DNA from: JAOADN01 sp049323795
Lineage (GTDB): Bacteria > Pseudomonadota > Alphaproteobacteria > Rhodobacterales > Rhodobacteraceae
Assembly: GCA_049323795.1 (NCBI GenBank)
Contig: JBMOOH010000062.1
Span: 1 to 46,798 of the forward strand
Length of the DNA: 46,798 nt
Reading direction: 5' to 3'
Positions 30,861 through 39,346 of this stretch are shown piece after piece (position 1 is the first letter of the stretch; the number at the start of each line of letters is the position of its first letter). Position numbers and translations under genes: made by a program. The notes under the pieces were generated by a model. That model ran no database searches and was not told the origin of the DNA. It worked only from the letters and a program-made list of their open reading frames with translations.

Positions 30861-31552
30861 GGGCGGGCCCTCTGGTTCTGGCCGCGCTTGCCCTCTGGCC
30901 GATGACGGCGGTCGCCCGGGCGGATGCCCTGTCGCAGTCCCACCGTTCCGCCCCGCGTCCGCTGGCCGCGGCCGACGCCCCGCCGCCCGCCGGTCCCGGG
31001 GCTGCGAGTCCCGGTGCGGCGGCCCGACCGGGCGGTGCGATCTGCGGCGACCCCGGGCTGGTGGGCAGAACGATCCCCGCGATCGTCGGCCGGATCCGCG
31101 GCTGCGGACTGGCCGGAGGCGTGGAGCTGCGCGAGGTTTCGGGCGTTGCGCTGTCCACCCCGGTCATCGTCGATTGCCGGACCGCCCTCTCGCTGCGGGC
31201 CTGGGTGGACGAGGGGCTGAAGCCCGCGGTCGGGAACCGCGGCGGCGGCGTCCGGCAGATCGACGTGAGGGGAAGCTATGCCTGCCGGCCGGTGAACAAC
31301 AGGCCCGGCAACCGGATCAGCGAGCACGGCCGCGGCAAGGCGGTGGACATCGGCGGATTCGTCCTGAACGACGGCGAGGTGCTGAACGTCCTCTGGCACT
31401 GGGGCAGGGGCGCCCGGGGACGGATACTGCAGGCCGTCCAGTGGACGGCCTGCCAGAGTTTCGGAACGGTCGTCGGTCCGGCGGCGGACCGGGCCCACCG
31501 CGACCACTTCCACGTCGACACGGCCCGCAAGACCCAGGGCTACTGCCGGTAG
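30857..31552 (+). CDS. Extensin-like C-terminal domain protein, exported
   Basis: A 231-residue protein with an N-terminal signal peptide (hydrophobic LVLAALALWPMTAVA ending in ARA-D). A Pro/Ala-rich linker follows, then an extensin_C domain from about residue 60. The domain contains ISEHGRGKAVDIGGF and HRDHFHVD, a histidine/aspartate set like that of LAS/M15 peptidoglycan peptidases, plus conserved cysteines (CGDPGLVG, GCGL, VDCRTA, YACR, ACQSF, YCR) suggesting disulphides. A cell-wall peptidase role in the periplasm is likely but unproven. The GTG start overlaps the tyrA stop (GTGA). The 3' end overlaps the convergent DUF2125 gene by 13 bp. Confidence 0.85.
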   Translation: MRAGPLVLAALALWPMTAVARADALSQSHRSAPRPLAAADAPPPAGPGAASPGAAARPGGAICGDPGLVGRTIPAIVGRIRGCGLAGGVELREVSGVALSTPVIVDCRTALSLRAWVDEGLKPAVGNRGGGVRQIDVRGSYACRPVNNRPGNRISEHGRGKAVDIGGFVLNDGEVLNVLWHWGRGARGRILQAVQWTACQSFGTVVGPAADRAHRDHFHVDTARKTQGYCR

Positions 31553-32535
31553 CCCGGCAGGACCGGGGCCGGGCCGAGGGGCAGCGGCCCGAGGAACACG
31601 AGACCCGACCGGAAATCGACCGGAATGCGGATCTCGTCGGGGTTGGGTGTCCCGCGCGACAGGGTCTCGAGCACGTTCCCGACGGTGGGGGCGATCTCCG
31701 GGCGGATCAGCCGGAAGGCTTCTGCCGCCTCGAGGGCAGTGCGCCAGCCGGCAATGGTGACGTCGATGCGGCCTTCGGGCCGGCCGGCCGGCGTCACCGA
31801 CACCTCGCCCGTGGCCCTGCCCGTCACCGCCCCCCAGGCGATCGTGGCCGCGGCCAGCGACAGCCGGGTGAGCGGGGGCAGCCCGTCGAGCGCCGTCCGG
31901 TCGACCGGTGCGGCGAAGGCGGCGACAGCGTCGAGGCTGATCGCTGCCGGCACCGCTTGGAGCGCCGCCGGCAGGCGGTCCCCCGGCAGCCGCAGCCCGG
32001 TGACGGCCAGGCCCAGACGGTGGGCGTTCGCCGGGGCCCCCGGCGCGGCGGGCACGCGCGCCGTGGCGAAGCGGAGTTCGTCCGCCGCGACCGAACCCCC
32101 GGCCCAGGCGGCGCGCGGCGCCTGTCCGACAAGGGTGAGCCGGTCGAGCGGAAGCGCGGTCGAGGCGCCGACCGTCACGCTCGCCCGGAGATCCTCGGTC
32201 GTCAGCCCCACCGTCGCGGATCCGACCGTGAGGGTCTGGTCGTCCGGCCAGACGACGACCATCTGGTTCGGGCGATAGGAAAGCGCCAGAACCTGCAGAA
32301 AGGGTGCCGACCATGCGAGGCCGCTCGCCCGGTCCGTCAGCCGCGGCTCGCTGATCGTCAGGTCGAAGCGCGACGGGAACCCTGCGATCGTGACCGACGC
32401 GAAGTCGGCCCGTCCCGCGCCGCGCAGTTCGACCAGGGCGGCTTCGGCACCCGATCTGGCAGCCCGGGAGCCGACGACCCAGTAGCCGGAATAGGCGACG
32501 AACAGCACGGCGGTGAGCCAGACGACGAAACGCAA
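31540..32535 (-). CDS. DUF2125 family protein, membrane-anchored or exported
   Basis: A 331-residue protein. Residues 1-22 (RFVVWLTAVLFVAYSGYWVV) form a signal anchor. The rest is a mainly beta domain with the DUF2125 opening V-E-L-R-G-A-G-x-A-D-F-A-S-V-T-I-A-G-F-P-S-R-F-D and repeated strand pairs such as LTVGSATVGLTTEDLRASV. It ends with VDFRSGLVFLGPLPLGPAP. The family is alphaproteobacterial and of unknown function; its pattern recalls AsmA-like envelope proteins. It is divergent from the ChaC-like gene (68-bp gap) and convergent with the extensin gene. Confidence 0.85.
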   Translation of the reverse strand: MRFVVWLTAVLFVAYSGYWVVGSRAARSGAEAALVELRGAGRADFASVTIAGFPSRFDLTISEPRLTDRASGLAWSAPFLQVLALSYRPNQMVVVWPDDQTLTVGSATVGLTTEDLRASVTVGASTALPLDRLTLVGQAPRAAWAGGSVAADELRFATARVPAAPGAPANAHRLGLAVTGLRLPGDRLPAALQAVPAAISLDAVAAFAAPVDRTALDGLPPLTRLSLAAATIAWGAVTGRATGEVSVTPAGRPEGRIDVTIAGWRTALEAAEAFRLIRPEIAPTVGNVLETLSRGTPNPDEIRIPVDFRSGLVFLGPLPLGPAPVLPGYRQ

Positions 32536-32603
32536 GATGGCGGCCTTTCCTCGGGAACCCGGATGCTGTCTATAGGCGCTTGCGGCGGCAAGGGCAAAGC
32601 GGC

Positions 32604-33164
32604 GTGACGGCAGACCTGTGGGTGTTCGGATACGGTTCGCTGATCTGGGAGCCGGGGTTCACGTTCGAGGAGCGGGCCGTGGCGCGGCTCGGCGGCTGGC
32701 ACCGGTCGTTCTGCATGCGCTCGATCCATCACCGCGGGACCGTGGACGAACCGGGCCTCGTCCTTGCGCTCGACCGGGCGGCCGGGTCACACTGCGACGG
32801 TGTCGCGTTCCGGGTCGCCGCGGGCTCTGCGCGGTCCACGATCGCCTATCTGCGCGACCGCGAACTGATCTCTTCGGCCTATCTCGAGGAACGCCACGCG
32901 GTGCGGCTGCGCGACGGGCGCCGCGTCGAGGCGGTGACCTACGTGATCGACCGGAACCATCCCCAGTATTGCGGCGGCCTGTCCCTGGAAGAGCAGGCGC
33001 AGATCATCCAGCACTCGTCCGGCGGTCGCGGCCCGAACCGGGACTATCTCTGGAACACGGCCGCGCATCTGTCCGAACTCGGCCTGCCCGACCCCGATCT
33101 CGACTGGCTCGCCGAGCGGGTCCGGGCGCTCGCCGCCGCCCGGACGGACCCGCGGGACTTGTGA
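32604..33164 (+). CDS. Gamma-glutamylcyclotransferase, ChaC-like
   Basis: A 186-residue enzyme of the ChaC/GGCT group that would cleave glutathione or gamma-glutamyl peptides to 5-oxoproline. The substrate-binding loop FGYGSLIWEPGF near the N-terminus is diagnostic. Further blocks are GWHRSFCMRSIHHRGT, PGLVLALDRA, AYLRDRELISSAYLEE and AVTYVIDRNHPQYCG. The start is the GTG at 32604 (VTADLWVFGYGSL); no closer ATG exists. It is 55 bp upstream of the proton-channel gene on the same strand. Confidence 0.9.
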   Translation: MTADLWVFGYGSLIWEPGFTFEERAVARLGGWHRSFCMRSIHHRGTVDEPGLVLALDRAAGSHCDGVAFRVAAGSARSTIAYLRDRELISSAYLEERHAVRLRDGRRVEAVTYVIDRNHPQYCGGLSLEEQAQIIQHSSGGRGPNRDYLWNTAAHLSELGLPDPDLDWLAERVRALAAARTDPRDL

Positions 33165-33219
33165 CACCGGGTGGCCTTGCCTATTGTCGCGCGCAAGAGC
33201 AGATGGGGTGGGAACGGGC

Positions 33220-34431
33220 ATGACCAGACCCGCGCGCGCGGCCGAGCCGACCTTTTCGCAGCCCGTGCGGCAGATCCTGATGATGGTCATCGTCGTCGTG
33301 CTGGTCGGCGCGGGGGCCTACCTCGCGTTTTCCAGGATCTTCCCGATCTTCCTGTCGAACCTCTGGCTGAACGGCACCATCATCGCCGTGTTCGCCATAG
33401 GGGTCGTGTCCTGCTTCTGGCAGGTCGTCACCCTTGTCCATTCGGTGAACTGGATCGAGGCCTTTGCAAGCCAGCGCCCGGGCCTCGATACCGCTGCCGC
33501 ACCGTCGCTCCTTGCCCCGCTCGCGGCGCTTCTGCGGTCGCGCGGGCAACGCGGCCAGATCTCGAACTCGTCGGCACGGTCGATTCTCGAGTCCGTGGGC
33601 AGCCGGATCGAGGAGCTGCGCGACATCACGCGCTACCTTTCGAGCCTGCTGATCTTCCTCGGGCTGCTCGGTACCTTCTTCGGACTTGCCACCACCGTGC
33701 CCGGCGTCGTGGACACGATCCGCGCGCTCGCCCCGCAGGAGGGCCAGAGCGCCACCGACGTGTTCGAGAACCTGATGGCGGGTCTCGGCACCCAGCTTTC
33801 CGGGATGGGCACCGCGTTTTCCTCGTCGCTTCTGGGGCTGGCCGGATCGCTGGTCGTGGGGCTGCTCGAACTCTTCGTCACCCACGGGCAGAACCGCTTC
33901 TACCGCGAGCTCGAGGAATGGGTGTCGTCGTTCACCCGGCTGAGCTTTTCCCCGGACACCGATGCGGGCGGAGACCAGAACGTCTTCGCCGGGCTTCTCG
34001 ACCAGATGGTCGAGCAGATGGAGACCCTGCAGACCGTGGTGGCCGAGGCCGAGACGCGGCGGCTGGCAACAGACGAGCGGATGGGCCGCCTTGCCCAGGC
34101 TCTCGAACGCCTGACGCAGAGGATGGCCCAGCCGCCCGACGGCGACGCCGCGGCAAGGCTTCTCGGGCGGATCGCCGAAAGCCAGGCGCAGATGGTGCGC
34201 ATCATGGAAACGAACGCGGCCGACGCAGGCGTGGACGGGGGCGACGCCGAGAGCCGGATGCGGCTGCGGTCGATCGACGTGCAGCTTCTGCGGCTGCTCG
34301 AGGAGGTCGCGGCCGGCCGCCAGGAGAGCATGGCCGAGCTTCGCGCCGACATCGCCCAGCTGACACGGGCGGTCCGCGCGCTGGGCCGTTCGGCCGAGAC
34401 GACCCAGCCGGCGTCGGGGCGGAGGGTCTGA
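33220..34431 (+). CDS. MotA/TolQ/ExbB-type proton channel protein
   Basis: A 403-residue inner-membrane protein. Four hydrophobic helices lie near residues 18-37, 48-71, 142-163 and 200-222. The third and fourth (LLIFLGLLGTFFGLATTVPG and FSSSLLGLAGSLVVGLLELF) carry the MotA/ExbB signature of small residues lining a proton path, with GLGTQLSGMGTAFSSS between them. The cytoplasmic C-terminal 175 residues are helical and charged, longer than in TolQ or ExbB. It would form a pentamer around two copies of the partner encoded next (3 bp apart). ZorA is the closest architecture I know, but no Zorya effector genes are present. Confidence 0.88.
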   Translation: MTRPARAAEPTFSQPVRQILMMVIVVVLVGAGAYLAFSRIFPIFLSNLWLNGTIIAVFAIGVVSCFWQVVTLVHSVNWIEAFASQRPGLDTAAAPSLLAPLAALLRSRGQRGQISNSSARSILESVGSRIEELRDITRYLSSLLIFLGLLGTFFGLATTVPGVVDTIRALAPQEGQSATDVFENLMAGLGTQLSGMGTAFSSSLLGLAGSLVVGLLELFVTHGQNRFYRELEEWVSSFTRLSFSPDTDAGGDQNVFAGLLDQMVEQMETLQTVVAEAETRRLATDERMGRLAQALERLTQRMAQPPDGDAAARLLGRIAESQAQMVRIMETNAADAGVDGGDAESRMRLRSIDVQLLRLLEEVAAGRQESMAELRADIAQLTRAVRALGRSAETTQPASGRRV

Positions 34432-34434
34432 GCC

Positions 34435-36258
34435 GTGGCACTGTCCGGCCGCGGCGCGCAGAGATTCCAGTCCAACATCTGGCCGGGCTTCGTCGATGCG
34501 ATGACGACGCTCCTCCTGATCCTGATGTTCGTGCTCTCGGTCTTCATGATCGTCCAGTACACGCTTCAGGAAAAGATCGACACGCAGGGCAACGAACTTG
34601 CGGACCTCTCGCAGCAGCTTTCCGGGCTGGCCGACGCGCTGGGGCTCGAACGGGCCAGGACGGCGGATCTGTCCGGTCGGGTGGCCGGACTGTCGGGCGA
34701 CCTCGCCGCGGCGAAGGCCGAGGCCGACCGGCAGTCCGCCCTCATCGTCACGCTGACGAGCCAGATCGAGGGGCAGGCGACGGCCCTCGCGGAGCGCGAT
34801 GCGAGGATCACGACCTTCGAGGCGCAGGTCGCATCCCTGATCGCCGAACGCGACAGGGCGCGCGGCGAGGCGACGGCGCTGTCGGCCGACAAGGCCCGCC
34901 TGCTCTCGGACAAGGAGGCGCTGGACCTCGCGCTCGCCTCGGCGCGGGCCGAGATCGATGCGCGGGCCGAGGAGGCGCGTCTGGCGGCGGCGCGGCGCGA
35001 GGCGCTCGATGCGCTGGTGGCGGACCTCAGGTCGAGGAATGCGGCCGAGGCGCAGCGCGCGGCAGCCGCGGAGAAGGGCCTGACCGAGGCCGAGGCAGCG
35101 CGGGTCGTCGAGGCCGAGGCCGCACGGCTTCTGCGCGAGAAGCTCAAGGCGTCCGAGGACGAACTCACCGCGATGACTCTGGCGCTGGAGCAGGAGCGGA
35201 AGAAGGCCGAGGACACGCTGACGCTTCTTGCCGCGGCCGAGGCGGCGCGGAAGGACCTCGACGCCAGGCTCGCCGCGGCGCTGCTGGCGCAGACCTCGAC
35301 GGCCGCGGAGCTTGCGGCGGCCCGGGCAGCGGCGGAAGCGGCGAGGGCCGCCGGCGACAGCGACCTTCAGGCGATCCGCGACCAGCTCGCCGCCGCCCTT
35401 GCCGCGAAGCTCGCCGCCGAGGTCAAGGTGCAGGCGACGGCGACCGAGGCCGAGCGGCAGGCCGCGCTCCTGGCGGCCGCGCGCACCGAACTCGCCACCC
35501 AGAAGGCGGCGGGCGAGGAGGCGGCGCGCAAGGTCGCGCTTCTGAACCAGCAGATCACCGCGCTGCGCGGCCAACTCGGCGCGCTTCAGAACCTGCTCGA
35601 TGCCTCCGCGGCCAAGGACGCCGATGCGAAGGTGCAGATCGACTCCCTCGGCACGCGGCTCAACTCGGCCCTCGCGCAGGTTGCGGCCGAGCAGAAGCGG
35701 CGGGCGGAACTCGAAGCGGCCGAACGCCTGCGCGCCGAGGCCGACGCCGCCAGTGCGCGCGCCGAGGCGGCGCAGGCCAAGGACCAGACGAAGGAACTGG
35801 CCGCCTACCGCTCCGAGTTCTTCGGGCGCCTGAGCCGGCTGCTCGCCGGGCGGGAAGGTGTGCGGGTCGTCGGCGACCGTTTCGTGTTCTCGTCGGAGGT
35901 CCTGTTCGCGCCGGGGTCGGCGGACCTGTCGCCGGAGGGGCGGGCGCAGATCGCGGGGGTGGTGAAGATCCTCGACGAGGTGCGCGCCGCAATCCCGCCG
36001 GAGATCGACTGGATCGTCCGGGTGGACGGTCACACCGACAAGAGGCCGCTGTCGGGGACCGGCAAATACGCCGACAACTGGGAACTGAGCCAGGCCCGCG
36101 CGCTGTCGGTGGTGCGCTACATGCAGCACGATCTCGGCTTCCCGCCCGAGCGGCTGGCCGCCACGGGCTTTGGCGAATACCGCCCCGTGGCCCAGGGAGA
36201 CAGCCCCGAGGCGCTGGCGGCGAACCGGCGGATCGAACTGAAGCTGACCGAACGGTAG
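34435..36258 (+). CDS. MotB/OmpA-type peptidoglycan-binding partner with a very long coiled coil
   Basis: A 607-residue protein starting at GTG 34435. One transmembrane helix lies at about residues 19-40 (FVDAMTTLLLILMFVLSVFM). Asp21 sits in the place of the proton-carrying aspartate of MotB. Residues about 45-460 are almost unbroken Ala/Glu/Arg-rich heptad-like helix. Residues about 480-600 form an OmpA-like domain (VLFAPGSADLSPEGRAQIAG, VRVDGHTDKRPL, NWELSQARALSVVRYM, GFGEYRPVA, NRRIELKL) that should bind peptidoglycan. With the preceding gene it would make an ion-driven motor; what it moves is unknown. A simple straight helix of 410 residues would be about 60 nm, longer than the periplasm. 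Confidence 0.88.
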   Translation: MALSGRGAQRFQSNIWPGFVDAMTTLLLILMFVLSVFMIVQYTLQEKIDTQGNELADLSQQLSGLADALGLERARTADLSGRVAGLSGDLAAAKAEADRQSALIVTLTSQIEGQATALAERDARITTFEAQVASLIAERDRARGEATALSADKARLLSDKEALDLALASARAEIDARAEEARLAAARREALDALVADLRSRNAAEAQRAAAAEKGLTEAEAARVVEAEAARLLREKLKASEDELTAMTLALEQERKKAEDTLTLLAAAEAARKDLDARLAAALLAQTSTAAELAAARAAAEAARAAGDSDLQAIRDQLAAALAAKLAAEVKVQATATEAERQAALLAAARTELATQKAAGEEAARKVALLNQQITALRGQLGALQNLLDASAAKDADAKVQIDSLGTRLNSALAQVAAEQKRRAELEAAERLRAEADAASARAEAAQAKDQTKELAAYRSEFFGRLSRLLAGREGVRVVGDRFVFSSEVLFAPGSADLSPEGRAQIAGVVKILDEVRAAIPPEIDWIVRVDGHTDKRPLSGTGKYADNWELSQARALSVVRYMQHDLGFPPERLAATGFGEYRPVAQGDSPEALAANRRIELKLTER

Positions 36259-36264
36259 CGGCGG

Positions 36265-36613
36265 TCAGCCGCCGGCAAAGGGCAGCCCGAACGCGCGGAT
36301 CGCCTGGTCACGCACATGCGGGAGGCACGTGAACGCTCCCGGTTCGGCTTCGGTGGCGGCCGCAGGCGGGTCCGTCGCGGCCGCAAACCTGCGCTCACCG
36401 GTCATCGGCAGGGTCCTCGAGGTCCTGACCATGCTTGTCCGATGGCGATGCCGGCCGCCAGTCCGTCCGTTCGTAGCGGGTGTCGAGGCCGGCCCCAACG
36501 ATGTGATCCGGGAGAAGCGCGGGGGCAGCGTGCAGGGACCGTTCGTCCTCATGGGCATTCCGGCCGAGCCACCACTGGCCCGCGAAGGCCGGAAGGAAAA
36601 GGATCGCGGTCAT
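36265..36613 (-). other. Unassigned 583-bp gap (36259-36841) with two overlapping small open frames
   Basis: Frame one (36395-36613, 72 residues) begins MTAILFLPAFAGQWWLGRNA, a hydrophobic start that could be a short membrane segment. Frame two (36265-36405, 46 residues) begins at an ATG overlapping its end and contains AFTCLPHVRDQAIRAFG. I recognise neither. They could be two small genes, one frameshifted gene, or non-coding. Apart from the clpA terminator at 36752-36779, I see nothing else definite in the gap. Confidence 0.25.
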
Positions 36614-36751
36614 GATCGTGCATCCGTGACGCCGCGGGAAGCCCGCTTCCTTCAGCGAGGCCCCGCCGATGTGCATGGGCGAGCGGGATGTTTCAGGTCT
36701 CCTTGGTCTGCCCGGTGAAAACCCGCGGCGTGGCCGGAAGTGCCCGGAATG

Positions 36752-36779
36752 AACAAGGACCCGCGCAGCGTTGCGCGGG
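36752..36779 (-). terminator. Probable intrinsic terminator of clpA
   Basis: CCCGCGCA (36760-36767) and TGCGCGGG (36772-36779) form a perfect 8-bp stem with a 4-nt loop. On the minus strand it is followed by TCCTTGTT. It lies about 60 nt beyond the clpA stop. Confidence 0.7.
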
Positions 36780-36841
36780 CCCCTTGGTCCGATGCCCTTG
36801 GCCGGGTCCTTTTCGGGGGCCCGTCGGGTACCCGGCGGCGC

Positions 36842-39166
36842 TCAGTCCGCCGTCAGAAGCGGCGGCTTCGCCCCGGCGAGGCGCGGCGTCTCGGCGGGCA
36901 TCACCTGAAGGTCGATCGCATTGTCCTTCACGCCCACCCGCACCACGCCGCCCTTGGTGAGCTTGCCGAAGAGAAGCTCCTCGGCCAGCGGCTTCTTGAT
37001 GTGCTCCTGGATGACGCGGGCGAGCGGCCGCGCGCCCATCCGGTCGTCATAGCCCTTGTCCGCGAGCCAGTCGGCGGCCTCGGGCGTCAGGTCGATGTGG
37101 ACGTTGCGGTCCATGAGCTGCGCCTCGAGCTGGAGGACGAACTTGTCCACGACCTGCAGGATCACCTCGCGCGGCAGCGGCGCGAACGAGATCACGGCGT
37201 CCAGACGGTTGCGGAACTCGGGCGTGAAGGTCCGCTCGATTGCGGCGGTGTCCTCGCCCTCGCGCCGCGCGCGGCCGAAGCCGATGGCCGACTTCGCCTG
37301 TTCGACGGCGCCCGCGTTCGTCGTCAGGATCAGGATCACGTTGCGGAAATCCACCTGCCGGCCGTTGTGGTCGGTCAGCTTGCCGTGGTCCATCACCTGC
37401 AGAAGGATGTTGTAGACATCCGGGTGCGCCTTCTCGATCTCGTCCAGCAGCAGCACGCAATGCGGATGCTGGTCCACGCCGTCCGTCAGCATGCCGCCCT
37501 GGTCGAAGCCGACATAGCCGGGCGGCGCGCCGATCAGGCGGCTGACCGCGTGTTTCTCCATGTATTCCGACATGTCGAAGCGCAGCAGTTCGACCCCGAG
37601 CGTGCTCGCAAGCTGCTTGGCCACCTCGGTCTTGCCGACGCCGGTCGGCCCCGCGAAGAGGTAGTTGCCGATGGGCTTTTCGGGCTCGCGCAGGCCTGCG
37701 CGCGCCAGCTTGATCGCCGACGACAGCGCGGTGATCGCGGCATCCTGACCGAAGACGACGCGCCTGAGGGTCTTCTCCAGATCCTTCAGCACCTCGGCGT
37801 CGTCCTTGGAGACGTTCTTCGGCGGGATGCGGGCGATCTTGGCCACCACGGCCTCGATCTCGCGCGGGCCGATGGTCTTGCGGCGCTTCGATTCCGCGAG
37901 GAGGTGCTGCGCGGCCCCGGCCTCGTCGATCACGTCGATGGCCTTGTCGGGCAGCTTGCGGTCATGGATGTAGCGGGCCGACAGCTCCACCGCCGACTTG
38001 ATCGCGTCATGGGTGTAGCGCAGGTCGTGGTGCTTTTCGAAATAGGGCTTGAGGCCCATCAGGATCTTGACCGTGTCGTCCACCGTCGGTTCGTTCACGT
38101 CGATCTTCTGGAAGCGCCGCGACAGGGCGCGGTCCTTTTCGAAGTGCTGGCGGAATTCCTTGTAGGTGGTCGACCCCATGCAGCGCAGCTTGCCGCCCTG
38201 CAGTGCCGGTTTCAGCAGGTTCGAGGCGTCCATCGCCCCGCCGGACGTGGCACCGGCACCGATGACGGTGTGAATCTCGTCGATGAACAGGATGGCGTCG
38301 GGGTGATCCTCAAGTTCCTTGACCACGGCCTTCAGGCGTTCCTCGAAGTCGCCGCGATAGCGGGTGCCGGCCAAGAGCGCGCCCATGTCGAGCGAGAAGA
38401 TGGTCGATTTCGACAGGATTTCAGGCGTCTCGCCCCGCACGATCTTGAGCGCGAGCCCCTCGGCGATGGCCGTCTTGCCCACGCCGGGGTCGCCGACCAG
38501 CAAGGGGTTGTTCTTGCGGCGGCGGCAGAGGACCTGGATGCAGCGTTCCACCTCGGCGTCGCGGCCGATCAGGGGATCGACATCGCCCTTGCGCGACTTC
38601 TGGTTCAGATCGACGCAATACTTCGACAGGGCGCTTTCCTTTGCCTCTCCGGCGTCGCTCGGCGCAGCCTGCGCCTCCTCGTTCCCGGTGGCGCCGGTGA
38701 CCGGCCGCGTCTCGCCGAAGGACGGATCCTTGGCCACGCCGTGCGCGATGAAGTTGACGGCGTCATAGCGCGTCATGTCCTGTTCCTGCAGGAAATAGGC
38801 CGCGTTCGATTCACGTTCGGCGAAGATGGCAACGAGGACGTTCGCCCCCGTGACCTCGGTCCGGCCCGAGGACTGGACGTGGATCGCGGCGCGCTGGATC
38901 ACGCGCTGAAACGCGGCGGTCGGCACCGCCTCCGAGCCCTCGACGTCGGTGACGAGGGTGGACAGGTCGTCGTCGATGAAGTCGGTCAGGGTCTTGCGGA
39001 GCTCGCCCAGGTCGACCGAGCAGGCCTTCATCACCTTCGCCGCGTCAGGCTCGTCGATGAGCGCGAGCAGCAGGTGTTCGAGCGTCGCAAGCTCGTGGCG
39101 GCGCGCATTCGCAAGGGCGAGCGCGGCATGGATGGCCTGTTCCAGCGTGTTCGAGAATGACGGCAC
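36842..39166 (-). CDS. clpA: ATP-dependent Clp protease ATP-binding subunit ClpA
   Basis: A 774-residue AAA+ unfoldase that feeds substrates to ClpP. The N-domain (SFSNTLEQAIHAALALANAR, ATLEHLLLALIDEPDA) binds adaptors. The first AAA module has Walker A GDPGVGKTAIAEG (about residue 224) and Walker B ILFIDEIHTVIGAG. The second has GPTGVGKTEVAKQ (about residue 506) and LLLDEIEKAHPDVYN. The ClpP-docking loop is the I-G-F motif in KSAIGFGRARR. No middle domain is present, which separates it from ClpB/ClpC. The usual adaptor gene clpS is not beside it or anywhere in the window. Confidence 0.96.
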   Translation of the reverse strand: MPSFSNTLEQAIHAALALANARRHELATLEHLLLALIDEPDAAKVMKACSVDLGELRKTLTDFIDDDLSTLVTDVEGSEAVPTAAFQRVIQRAAIHVQSSGRTEVTGANVLVAIFAERESNAAYFLQEQDMTRYDAVNFIAHGVAKDPSFGETRPVTGATGNEEAQAAPSDAGEAKESALSKYCVDLNQKSRKGDVDPLIGRDAEVERCIQVLCRRRKNNPLLVGDPGVGKTAIAEGLALKIVRGETPEILSKSTIFSLDMGALLAGTRYRGDFEERLKAVVKELEDHPDAILFIDEIHTVIGAGATSGGAMDASNLLKPALQGGKLRCMGSTTYKEFRQHFEKDRALSRRFQKIDVNEPTVDDTVKILMGLKPYFEKHHDLRYTHDAIKSAVELSARYIHDRKLPDKAIDVIDEAGAAQHLLAESKRRKTIGPREIEAVVAKIARIPPKNVSKDDAEVLKDLEKTLRRVVFGQDAAITALSSAIKLARAGLREPEKPIGNYLFAGPTGVGKTEVAKQLASTLGVELLRFDMSEYMEKHAVSRLIGAPPGYVGFDQGGMLTDGVDQHPHCVLLLDEIEKAHPDVYNILLQVMDHGKLTDHNGRQVDFRNVILILTTNAGAVEQAKSAIGFGRARREGEDTAAIERTFTPEFRNRLDAVISFAPLPREVILQVVDKFVLQLEAQLMDRNVHIDLTPEAADWLADKGYDDRMGARPLARVIQEHIKKPLAEELLFGKLTKGGVVRVGVKDNAIDLQVMPAETPRLAGAKPPLLTAD

Positions 39167-39309
39167 GTTCCGTGCTCCTCTCCACAGGGACGGACCCGGG
39201 CACGGGACCCTGGGTCCACCCTTTGCCTCATACCATTAAACTTCGGTGGAATTCGGGCGGCTTCAAGGGCTTTGTGCAGGGATTTGCACTGTTGCGCGCC
39301 CGCCGCACA

Positions 39310-39338
39310 AAATGTGATCGGGGTGCCGCGCGTTCAAG
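39310..39338 (-). promoter_or_regulatory. Possible heat-shock-type promoter for clpA
   Basis: On the minus strand CTTG (39338-39335) and CACATTT (39316-39310) are 18 bp apart. This fits the loose alphaproteobacterial sigma-32 pattern CTTG-N17/18-CYTATNT at five of seven positions of the second element. It lies about 145 nt before the clpA ATG in the 180-bp gap. The evidence is weak. Confidence 0.3.
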
Positions 39339-39346
39339 GGCCGGGC

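Noticed and set aside
33181..36129. 982-codon open frame antisense to the proton-channel/OmpA pair
   Set aside because: Same artefact of high G+C third positions; the plus-strand genes have clear transmembrane and OmpA motifs.
33220..36258. Zorya-type anti-phage system
   Set aside because: The channel/OmpA pair is ZorAB-like, but no ZorC, ZorD or ZorE gene or other defence gene is adjacent. The neighbours are housekeeping and envelope genes.
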